Positions 1 to 10,400 of a stretch of DNA of 64,000 bases are shown here, piece by piece. Made by a program: the position numbers and the translations under genes. This DNA comes from Onthophagus taurus (lineage: Eukaryota > Arthropoda > Insecta > Coleoptera > Scarabaeidae), in assembly GCF_036711975.1 (NCBI RefSeq), contig NC_091966.1, positions 2,115,501-2,179,500 of the forward strand, read 5' to 3'. Within the stretch, counting starts at the first letter, position 1. Each line of letters begins with the position of its first letter. The notes under the pieces were generated by a model that had not been told where the DNA came from, searched no databases, and was given only the letters and a program-made list of their open reading frames with translations.

Positions 1-63
1 TCAAAATTTATGGGGTGTTTAGAAGAGTTTAAAAAGAAATGTAAACGTCTCAGCAATGATAAT
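1..63 (+). CDS. Possible internal exon of an unidentified gene
   Basis: Frame 1 is open from the window edge and reads SKFMGCLEEFKKKCKRLSND plus one Asn, followed by GTAATT, a usable splice donor at 64. The exon ends in phase 0 and the next supported plus-strand exon, at 4048, also starts in phase 0, so the two join in frame across a 4-kb intron full of transposons. The fragment is short, lysine-rich and not recognised. The upstream part of the gene lies outside the window. Confidence 0.4.
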
Positions 64-149
64 GTAATTATTTAATGCATACAAATTCGAACTGTTTCTA
101 GTTCTAGGTCTAGTGTTAGTTCTAGTTTTACACTAGCACTGTTACTATA
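64..149. repeat. CTAG-hexamer repeat copy 1
   Basis: About 95-141 reads as consecutive CTAG/TTAG-headed hexamers (CTAGTT CTAGGT CTAGTG TTAGTT). It is a short copy of a dispersed repeat that recurs at 3536-3860, 21325-21400, 23262-23345, 24405-24490, 26338-26720, 34325-34400 and 61318-61505. It directly abuts the left end of the long-inverted-repeat element at 150. Confidence 0.6.
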
Positions 150-544
150 CAGTATGTCCGTAAAGTAACGGATATAGGCGATAAAATCATAATAAACGGT
201 TTATGGAAAAATCCCTGAAACGGGTCTAAAGATATAAATTTTTTGCAATTTTTTGGTGATTTTAAATTTTTTCCGCCATTTTTAAACGAGTTATGGCGAC
301 ATCGATATTTTTTTTAAATGGCAATCCCTCATTTTTATTGCGGAATATGAAAGAGGATTTTTTTCTGAATCTATTACAGTCAATGTAAATATTGGTTACA
401 TAAGAAAATTTTCGAGAAAAATTACTTTAAAGGTTAATTACTTCAAATTTATATAATGATAAAAATAACAGTAGCCATGAGTAACTATGGTAACCAATTA
501 TTCTAAACAATTCTCTGAGTGTCAAAAACTGATTTAGTAAAGCT

Positions 545-1150
545 TCTTGAAGTGTGGTGGCGCGCCATCTTGTTGGAATAACTACCGTTGGAATTGAGTT
601 GTCAACATTATCGGGATAGAAGAAATGACATCGCTTTGAAAAAATTCTCTTTCCACTTAAGGTTTCCTCAAATCTTTTGCGGATATTGGGTTGGGTTGGG
701 ATTTTGGGTAACGCAATACCGACAACTTTGTCTATTTACTTGTCCGCTCAATGTAAATGTCCCTTCGTCGAAAAAATTATGTTTTTGACAAAGTCTTCGT
801 CATCGTTGCAAACACTACGATTCATTGCTCGTGAATCAGGTTTACTTCTGGGAATGATATTTTGCGGGTTTTAAAATTTTATGAACCGTTGATTTACTAA
901 TGTCGAAATTAGACCCAATACCTACTCCTTACAAGTAACATGAGGGTTTACTTGCCCAGCCAAAACCACGATTTGTTGAACTTCCCTTGCAACATTTAGT
1001 AGGCCAGACGTCGAGAAATGCTTCGAGAGATGGCCATGCTGTTTAAATTTAGTCACAGCTAGGCTCACCATTCTTTGGCTAATGAGTTGGCGATCAGGAT
1101 ATGTTGTATTAAAGAGGTCAACTACTTAGTAAATCAGTTTTTGACACTTA
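545..1150 (-). pseudogene. Decayed mariner-family transposase
   Basis: Minus-strand translation in shifting frames shows TYPDRQLISQRMVS (the DUF4817-type N-terminal segment), VNRQN near 730-750, and FQQDGAPPHF at about 555-585, which is the second catalytic Asp motif of mariner-type transposases. Several stops and frameshifts separate these blocks, so the gene is dead. It occupies the centre of the long-inverted-repeat element and runs towards its left arm. Confidence 0.75.
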
Positions 1151-1209
1151 GGAAATTGTTTAAAATAAATGGTTACCATAGTTACTCATGGCTACTGCTA
1201 TTTTCATCA

Positions 1210-3432
1210 TTTATTTATTTATTTATTTATTATTAGGACACAAACAGGGAGGATATCCCCAGTGAAGCATCCTCATAAAAACAAAGCACTTAACTACATA
1301 CCAAGCAAAAAAACGAGAAAAAAAAAATAACAATAATTATAACATTAACTATGAAAATAATAATAACAGCATTGATAATTAAAAAAAAATTACAAAAAAA
1401 AGCGAAAAATATTATATAATTGTACTACAATACAGAAGTTAACAACTAAACGTTACGTAATAGTAATTCTCTAAATGAGCGCAACGAGAGTCCAAATAGA
1501 GTAACATGGTTGAAGTCCTGATTGTAAGTATTCAAAAGCCGAACGATAGGCGAGTTTAGATGAGCGTTCGTGTTCGATGTGCCTAAAAGGAATGTAGTAT
1601 TCCGCCGCGTGAAACGCTGTGGTACATTAAAGTTCAACACAGACAGAAGATCAGATGCGTCCAGCAAGCCATTGACCAGTTTGAAAAGAAAAATTAAGTC
1701 TGAGACTAGCCGACGCTGCCACAGGGATAATAAGTTAAAAACCACACAGCGTCTATCGTAATCGCAATAGGGAAGATGATATTTATAAGCCAGATAGCGT
1801 ACAAAGCGTCGTTGAACCGCTTCGATGCGATCACGATAGACCGCGTACATAGGATTCCACACTATGGAACCATAGGATAATACGCTATTAACAAATGCCA
1901 TATAAAGGGATTTAATGCTTGTAAAATTGGTAAACTGTCTACTTATATTCTGATAACAAACCCTAGGTTACGCAGGGCTTTCGCCACCATGACTTCGATG
2001 TGAAGGTGGTATCTCAATTTGGCATCAAGTATAATGCCAAGATCCTTCACTCTGTCAGTAGAGATAATAGGTCTACCATTAAAGTTGTAATTAAAATTAA
2101 TAGGATAGCGTTTCCATGTAAACGTTATTTTTTGGCATTTGTCATAGTTCAAATAAAGTTTGTTAACGCGACAGTAATCATGTAGACGATCAAGGAGCCT
2201 TAGGCAGTCATGACTAGAGCTGACTCTAGTAAATATTTTATTATCATCCGCATAGAGCAGAAATTTGGAAAATTTAAAGCAAGAAGAAATGTCGTTTATG
2301 TAAATTAGAAATAATGTGGGCCCAAGGTGACATCCCTAAGGCACACCAGATGAGATGGGTTTGTAGTCCGACAAAAAGCTACCCATCCTAACTGCCTGAC
2401 TTCTGTCAGAAAGATATGACATTATCCAGCGCACAATGCCGGCAGGAACGTTAAAGGAGGACAGCTTTTGTATAAGAATTCCATGGTCAATCTTGTCGAA
2501 GGCTTTAGAGAAATCGGTATAAATTGCGTCAACCTGTGAGTCCTCATTTAAGGTAGAATGAATAAAATTAACATAAGACACTAAGTTAGACTCAACCGAT
2601 CGGCCAGACAAGAATCCATGTTGTTCAGTAATGAGAGAGTGAGCAATAGAGTGGTTAAAGTAATCGCAAACAATTTTTTCAAAAACCTTGGGAATAGACG
2701 AGATAATAGAAATTGGACGGTAATTAGATACCAACTGTCTATTCCCTGATTTAAATATTGGAACGACAAAAGCTGTCTTCCACGCGCGCCGAAAAGTACC
2801 TTCGAGTAAGGATTTTGAAAAAATAAGAAAAAGTGGGGTCGACAGTAAACTCCCTCAAAAAGGAAGATGGAATACCATCTGGACCAGAGCCAGAGGACTT
2901 GTCAAGATGGGTCAAAACATTGAGGACTGCGTCAGCAGAGAACCAAGATGAAACACCCTGGCCACCGAAGACCATTGAGCGGTCAATACTACCATCTACG
3001 AAAACCGAGGCGAAATACTCTGCAAATGCACAAGAGATATCAGGACCTGAGGTCACCATTGACCCATCAACAGAAAACATAGCGGCCGGCAAGCCAGACA
3101 CATCCCCTTTCCTGGACTTAACAAAGGACCAGATTCCTTTGGGATTTTCCATAACCCCCGCCTGAATCGAGTTTAAGTAATCTCTATAATCAGCCGCAAT
3201 AAGCCTCTTAGACCTGGAGCGCAAGATAGAGAAAGCCAAGTAATCACTATTATGGCGAGTAGATTTCCATTTTTTATGGTAAAGCAGCTTTTCTTTAATG
3301 ACACGAATAGTTGAACGTTTGTACCAGTAAGGAAAACGTTGCTTAGGCAGAAAGCGCTTTATTAACGCGGTCATAGAAAACTTCAACCATGCTCTCCACG
3401 CCCATCCCAGCAAAAACAGTCTGCCAATCGAG
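1210..3432 (-). mobile_element. 5'-truncated jockey-like non-LTR retrotransposon
   Basis: Read on the minus strand, the element holds a pre-reverse-transcriptase region (3413-2751, with GIWSFVKSRK), then the RT palm with NYRPISII and IYTDFSKAFDKIDHG (2734-2336), the catalytic YADD box (about 2235-2262) and the typical C-terminal region (1901-1446, with LSYGSIVWNP). At least three frameshifts break it. The 3' end is an (AAAT)n tail at about 1211-1240 and the 5' end is truncated at about 3432, with no endonuclease domain. Both features fit target-primed reverse transcription. It landed in the right arm of the surrounding inverted-repeat element. Confidence 0.85.
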
Positions 3433-3535
3433 CAAAAAATTTAAATCTTTAGACCCGTTTCAGGGATTTTTCCATAAACCGTTTATAATGATTTTATCGC
3501 CTATATCCGTTACTTTACGGACACACTGTATACAA

Positions 3536-3880
3536 CTAACACTATACCTAGAACTAGAATCATTTGGGTTTAGCCATACGTTTCTTAAGACGGATGAACC
3601 CGAATGATTCTAGTTTTTGGTCTAATGCTGCACAACAATTAAAACTTTCTAGTTCTAGGTCTAGTGTTAGTTCTAGTTTTATTTCAATGAAACATAATAT
3701 ACCACAATTTGACGCTGAACGACAACTAAAACAAGAACTAACACTAGCAGTAGAACTAAGACTAGACCTAGAAGTGTAGCGTTAGTTCTACTTTTAGTTC
3801 AATAAAAATATACAACTATTTAGCGCTGCATAACAATTAAAGGTAGAACTAGAGTCCTTAATTGATATATCGTATAGACA
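3536..3880. repeat. CTAG-hexamer/hairpin repeat, long copy
   Basis: Three blocks of CTAG-headed hexamers alternate in orientation with an inverted repeat built on TTTGGGTTTAGCC and its counterpart near GACGGATGAACCC (3560-3615). It lies just outside the right TA of the long-inverted-repeat element, so that element probably inserted into or next to this repeat. No coding potential was found. Confidence 0.65.
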
Positions 3881-4047
3881 ACTCGGGGAATTCCCCGAAT
3901 TTATCTATGAACATGGAATAGAGCAACTTGGGGAATACCCGAGTTGGATTCTATCTATAAGCGCTAACATTAACATTTAAATATGTAAATCAATGTATTA
4001 AATAGATAATAACATTAATACTATGACGTAAAAATATTATTTTGCAG

Positions 4048-4371
4048 ACGAGCAATTTGGGTCAATCCAAACCTTTTATCAACAACTTCCAAGTCTTTAA
4101 AACGAGACACAACGTTTGGAAAACCCAAGTTGATCCTATTCTAGAAGATGAAGAACATCCTTGGCAACAATTTCGGCAAAACAGCGAAACGAATGTTAAA
4201 CACGTCAAAGATAAAGAAAAATCTTCGAGGTTTAAACCGAGACATCTATCGTTGTATCGACAAAAAAAAGGTGCCTTTATCACTAAAAAAAATGATAAAG
4301 GAAAATTAATTAAAGGTGAAAATAAAAAAATTGGAGCGATTCAAGTTGAAAAACAAAAATTTATTGAATAA
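4048..4371 (+). CDS. Terminal exon of an unidentified basic protein
   Basis: The exon follows a good acceptor (TATTATTTTGCAG) and stays open for 107 codons to a TAA. The peptide is basic: DPILEDEEHPWQQF near the middle is followed by a Lys/Arg-rich tail (SSRFKPRHLSLYRQKKGAF). A charged, disordered-looking C-terminus of this kind suggests a nuclear or nucleolar protein, but I do not recognise the family. There is no initiator Met near the start, so this is the last exon of a longer gene; the exon ending at 63 is a phase-compatible candidate for the preceding one. The gene is convergent with eIF3L, whose stop is only 110 bp away at 4481. Confidence 0.6.
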   Translation, partial: TSNLGQSKPFINNFQVFKTRHNVWKTQVDPILEDEEHPWQQFRQNSETNVKHVKDKEKSSRFKPRHLSLYRQKKGAFITKKNDKGKLIKGENKKIGAIQVEKQKFIE

Positions 4372-4480
4372 AAATGAATTAATTTTATTTAGAATTGTTT
4401 TATTTTATTGAATAATTTTTTCTTATAAAAAGGACTTATTTATCGACGTAAAACTTTAGTCCAAAGCGTCAACAATTAAG

Positions 4481-7400
4481 CTACATCTTCAAGTGATGTA
4501 GCTTCCTGTTCAACTCTTCGAATTTCAAGATTTTTCTAATAAAGAAGTCCCCGTAGCGATGAGCCACTTTAGTATCAGCGATATGAATCATGTCGTTATC
4601 GATGTAGAAATCCAACTAAAACAAATTTATTTAAACTAAAACACAACCTATTTAAAATAATTTACCTCCGATCCACTTTGAAATTTCCCCTCCAACCCAG
4701 ATGATCCTTTACTCCAAACCAAATTTTTCATCTTATGCTTAAAACACAATAAATGAATAATCAAACTTTCAATTTCCTTATCAATGTCAATGGGATTCTC
4801 ATCCCTACGTTGATTTTGAGCCATAAACGTAGCTAATTTAGCTAAAGGAAGTGTGGTGTAAAGTTTTAAATAACTCCTAATCGTGGGTAAAGTACGTTGT
4901 TGTTGGACTTCATCCACAAAAACTTGAGTTTGCAATTTAATTTCGTCTTTAGAATAATCCTCTGGTGGTGCATCTACCGGGGGTGGACATGGTGATAAAA
5001 ATTTCGGGCAAGCGAACAAGAAACAATTTTCGAATTCTTGTAAATCACCGTATTGCATTTTGTACATTTTTTCGTGGTACAATTTTTCACGTAAAGTTTG
5101 TTGGATTGATTCGTCGATACACTGGGGATGCAACACCAAACAAATCGCTAATAAATGATACATTTGGTCGGTTTGTTTGTTGATTTGATCGTGTTGATAA
5201 CTTTTTGTGGCGAAAAGTTGTTTCGTTCTTTGTATGTAAAGTAAAATCGATGAAAATATTCTAATAGCATCTGAGTATCTTCGCATCATCATATAAGCAA
5301 ACCCAACGTAATAAGATGTGGAGATTTGACACGCAGGGACGTGAGCAAATTGAGATTTAAGGTGCACCTCAATGTTATCTAATACTTTAATCGCTTGGTA
5401 ATAATCGCCCAATAAAGAATGTAATCTTAACAAACCAACCAACGAGAAGTACCCCAACATTTTATAAAGGGAATGTCTCCCAAACATTCCAGCAACACTA
5501 TCGGGATCTCCACCAGTTGCATAAACATCTAATTGTTGTTTAATGTTACTTTTATCCGCTAGCGAGTGAAGAACATTTAAAATGCACAAAACGTTCCACA
5601 CTTTATTATGATTATTCAAAATCTCCAATTCTTGAAGAGATTTCTTTTGCAAACGAGCTCTGTATTGAGCGAACGATTGAAATTGATAAACAAATTCGTC
5701 AATTAATTCCCAAAGCCATAAATCGGGCAATTCCAATGGAACCGGTTCCTCGGAGTTTAAGATGTAATTGAAAAGATCGCAGTAATTGTAGAACGAGTTG
5801 AAACGTTGTTCTAATGTTGGACCTCCTGGAACTCGAGCGTAAATATGACGGAAATAGAGTTCTTTGTATAAAATCATGAATACCTAAACAAGTAAAAAAA
5901 ATTACTTAATGTTTTTTTATTTATACAAATTGTAATACAATGAGTTTGTTTATAGATCTTAACATTATTCAATTCGCTAATTATTTAGTTCGTATATAAT
6001 GACTTAATGATTTATTATTTTAGGTTCATTCAGTGAAACAGCTGAACATTGATTTAAGATGATAATTAGTTGTAACTGCTTAATTCTAACTTATAAAAAA
6101 AACACTTGATTCCAATCCAGCGTATTTATAGAGAAGATAGTGAACGTTTATGATATTCCACCACACGAATTACCTTTTAAGGTGCAATGTCAACCTCATG
6201 ACTGCAACGGCTATAGCCGCGTAGCTACAGATGCGCAACTTTGGATATTTTAGACCAATCGCTAATTTCTATTGAATTATATGAACGCGTTGCAATGACG
6301 CGACTTTGGCGAGGTGACAGAAGCGCCTGCAGCGATGCACCTGCAAAAACAGCAGTTTAGCCGCCAAAGATTAATACGTGAAAAGAAATAACAGGCTGGA
6401 TCTAGTTCAAATGCGCTGGACTTTAGCGCCATATCACTACTACGCATCAAATTGATGGTGATAATGAGCCATCGGAATATGTCCAAAATCAAGAAGGATT
6501 GGAGGTAAAGCCATCATCACAAGATAAAAGTCTGGAAATACGTCTCAATTAAATTGTCCAACGCGATAAAAAACTACACACAATTTTTTTGAAATTATTG
6601 AGTGTCTATAATCTATGCTATCAAAACCCAAGAAATTCGAAGAAATTGGTATTGATGCTTTCTTTGGGAGTTCTACCCAAATAAAACCACACAAGGATAT
6701 TTGGAAGATAACTAGTGAGTTGGAATTGATGGAACTGCAACGACCATCATCTACTGCGTCTACCAACCTCTCTATGTAAAAAAATGTTGAAACTTGTTTT
6801 CGTCTTACAAAAGACATCAGTTGGCCAATATATTTTGGAAACCTCTCTTCTCGGACAGAAAAATACCATGTGGACTTTTCTTCTTCCATTCCTGCATCAT
6901 ACTATGAAGACATTGTTGTCTCCATGATAACATGATGGTCCAGTATTCGGTTCATCCAGTATTTGTTCTATTGCGATTTTTATCTTATTATGGAAGAGAT
7001 AGATAATTTTCTACAATTTTCATGGCTGTACTTAGAAGCGGTGTACCTCTATAATTATTACAATTTTTTTGTCTATATACAGGTGTGTCAAATGTCTGGA
7101 ATATAGCCAATAATTTCGCCATTTGTGGTTTTAAAGAAAAATGTTTCAAATAAAAAATACTTTATTAATTGTGGGGCATCTTTTGGCCATACTTGCTTGT
7201 ATACATTGTTCTTTGTTTCGTTGCTATGGCAACCAACATTGTTATTTTAAATGGTATGCATATTTTAATAGAGGATAAATCCCTCTACGCGATGAACATA
7301 TCAAACCATATGGTTGTATTAGAAAAAAATCGAGAAAATTTGCGTTTTTGAAAGTCTTAAATTAACAAATTACAATCGAAGTAGGCGTCGAAATAACGCC

Positions 7401-10400
7401 GTTGCAAGCTTTAAATGTCAAAAAATTGACAGTGAACAGGAATTGACAGGAGGTGTTAAAAACCTTCCAAAAAGTTGATGGCCAAAGACAGTTACCAATG
7501 ACCATACATTATTAATTATTCATAATTGTTGAAACTGTAATTTTTTTGACATTTAAAGCTGTCAGCGGCGTTATTTCGGCGCCTACTTTAATTGTAATTA
7601 GCTGATTTAAGACTTTCAAAAAACGCATTTTTTCTCGATTTTTTTCTTATACAACCATATGATTTGATATGCTCATCGCATAGAGGGACTTACCCTCTAT
7701 CAAAGTATGCAAAAAAAAATATATACATCCCATTTAAAATAACAATGTTGGTTGCCATAGCAACGAAACAAAAAACAATACAAACAAGCAAATATCGCCA
7801 AAAAATGCGCCATGATTAATAAAGAAACTTGTATTTGAAACATTTTTCTTTAAAACCACAAATGGCGAAGTTATTGGCTATATTCCAGACATTTGACACA
7901 AACTGTATAAGTTTCTTCTTGTCATGATTGTTTTAATATATGCAGTAACCAACGTTCTGAAAAGTCGTTCGCTTCGCGTCTCTCTGGACATGCCATAACA
8001 CGTTAATAACCATCCCACTGATAAACACCGAATGTTATATATACACCACATATATTTACCGTATTTTGTTATGGAACACACTGTATGTAACATTTTCCGT
8101 TTATAATGTGGTACATTTCTGTTGCGAAGTGCGCTTTAGGTTAATTAAAATAAAAAGGCCAGTAGAAAATTAAAATGTAACAAAAATTTCGAAAAACAAC
8201 GTTTTTATTGTTTAATAACCTAAAGTGCACTCTGTAACAAGTTATGGACCCAGGTGGACGGAAGAAATTGAGAGGTTAAGAAGACGTGTTGGATGTGTTT
8301 TTGAGAAATGAGGTTAGAAAGAATAGCAACGTTGGGTTAGCGTATTTAATTAAATAAAAAAAAGAAAAAATTAAAATATGTAGTCATCTCAGGGTGGTGT
8401 TGGAAACGATAAAAAGTGGAATGTATGGAAATTTCAAATAAAAGTTGTTTATGGCAAAAGCATAGGAGGTTTTGGTAACTCCACTTTGGTACATTATGCA
8501 ATGTTCAACCGCTTACGAGATGTGGAAAAAACTGGAAGAAATCTATGACAGAATATCGATAATTAGCATTTGTTAACTGAGCAGTTTCATAATTTAAAAT
8601 TTGAAGAAGAAAATATAAATGACTTTGTAACAAAAGTTACTAACCTTTGTGCAAACATGAACCAGCAAGGAGAAGAAGTTCCAGAAAAGATGGTAATGAC
8701 GAAGGTAATAATGGCGTTGCCAGAGAAATACATACATTTACTAACAGAAGAACAAAGAGTAGGAAGAGAAGATAACTCTGTTGCTTTAGTAGCGAACAAA
8801 GAAGGAAAAAAATGTTTTCCTGTGGTAAAGAGCAATTGAATGTTTCTATTGCAAGAAAAAAGGGCACAGAATGAAGGATTGTTACCAAAGGAAAAAAGAG
8901 AAAGTGAAACCAAAGAAAGAAAACAAAAACAAGATGAGAAACAAAACGGTTTAGCGTTGATTGCATTGTCCGAAGCATTAATTAACACTGATTGGTACTT
9001 AGACAATGGTGCGTCATATCATGTGTAATAAGTTGAATTTATTTGATCGATATGTATCACTACAAAGTCACAGAACAATAAAAATTGGTGATGGGACAAC
9101 AATGAAGAGTGCGGAATGGGAACTGTCAGTATGTTAGCTTATAATGGTAAAAGCTTTTAACCAGTTACACTTCAAGATGTGTTATATGTTCCTGATTTGA
9201 AGATAAACTGATTCTCGCGAGGATGTGCGCTAGATAAGCGAATTACTCTACAGTCAGACTCTAACAAGGTAGAATTAATATTGAAGAACGGAAACACATG
9301 TGCGATTGCTAAACGAAGCGGTAAACTGTTTAAAATGATTTTTAAAATAAATAAAAATTTATTTTGGCAAAGGTAGAACATAATTTAATCTGATGGCTCA
9401 GAGCAATGGCTCATCAAAACTTTAGACAAATTAGAAAGGTTTTAGAGCAGAACAATATTGTCGTAAAAGAAAGCTCAAAGTTCTGCAGATTTGTGTTCCA
9501 ATGCAGGAATTTTCGATTGGTGGTTCAAAACATATGTTTCTTTTAAAGGATGATTGTTCTAATTATAAGACTGCTTATTTCTTAAAAAGTAAAGATGAGG
9601 TGTAAAAAATTAAAACAGTTCATAATTGAATTAAAGAACCAAATTGGAAGGGATATAAAAATCGTTAGAAATGATAATGGAAAAGAATTTGTATATGTTT
9701 CAGTATAAGATCTATTAACAGAATATGGAATTATACATCAGCTCACTGCACAAAATTTAAATTTCGACCATGAGAATTGTTTACTGGTAAGTTCTTTACA
9801 ATAATTACATAAAGAAGTATGTTTATTAATGCCAAAATATTAGCCTTAATGTAGTTAATATAAAATTTTTAATTAAAAAAAATTTTCAAGATAACATATT
9901 TTATCATTTTTAATGTTATCAATTTTTTAAATAACTTAATTTTGAAATAGGGTTTTTATAAGAGACCAAGTTGGCAATCTTGAACCTTGTGTGTCAGTGT
10001 CTGTGTGTTAATTGTATCAGATTGTATTGGGGGGAAGATAAAGTTGAGTTCTGGTTTTAACAGTTTTTGAACTATACAATAGTAAAAGTTGTTATTAAAT
10101 AATAAAAACGTTTTTGTTACATCTTAAGTTTCTCCTAGCCTTTTTATTTTAATTAACCTAAAGTGCACTCTGCAACAATTTCCTACAACTTTTCTCTAAG
10201 AACAGAGTAACTTGGATGTATATGTCTAATTGTGAGACAAACAAACGTGTATAAAAGCATAACTATGGCTCCTCCAGAGACAAGTGGTCTCTTCATCTCT
10301 TCACAACATTTCTCTTCCTTGTGGACTCATATATTTTATCATATCTGTGATTAATCTACCTTCTCCAGGAGCTATTATTATTCTTTAATTACTTTGTTAC

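Larger units (their letters stand above)
150..3528. mobile_element. Mariner-like element with very long terminal inverted repeats, split by a retrotransposon
   Basis: The ends are CAGTATGTCCGTAAAGTAAC on the left and its near-perfect complement on the right, each next to a TA. The outer arms 150-246 and 3433-3528 pair with each other. A second pair, 456-540 and 1125-1210, also pairs in inverted orientation. The simplest reading is one terminal inverted repeat of about 390 bp whose right arm was opened by a jockey-like insertion (1210-3432) with loss of about 210 bp. Between the arms, on the minus strand, lies a decayed mariner-type transposase. No intact coding capacity remains. It sits in an intron if exons 1-63 and 4048-4371 belong to one gene. 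Confidence 0.75.

Noticed and set aside
588-874. Plus-strand frames in the first kilobase
   Set aside because: They are the complement of the decayed mariner transposase; the minus strand shows the FQQDGAPPH motif.
7878-8093. 71-codon minus-strand frame beside the foldback element
   Set aside because: Part of it overlaps the foldback arm, there is no domain signal, and it lacks splice-compatible neighbours.
8587-9006. Minus-strand frames opposite the copia Gag region
   Set aside because: Phe/Ser-rich shadows of the AAG/GAA-rich plus-strand coding sequence with no domain signal.
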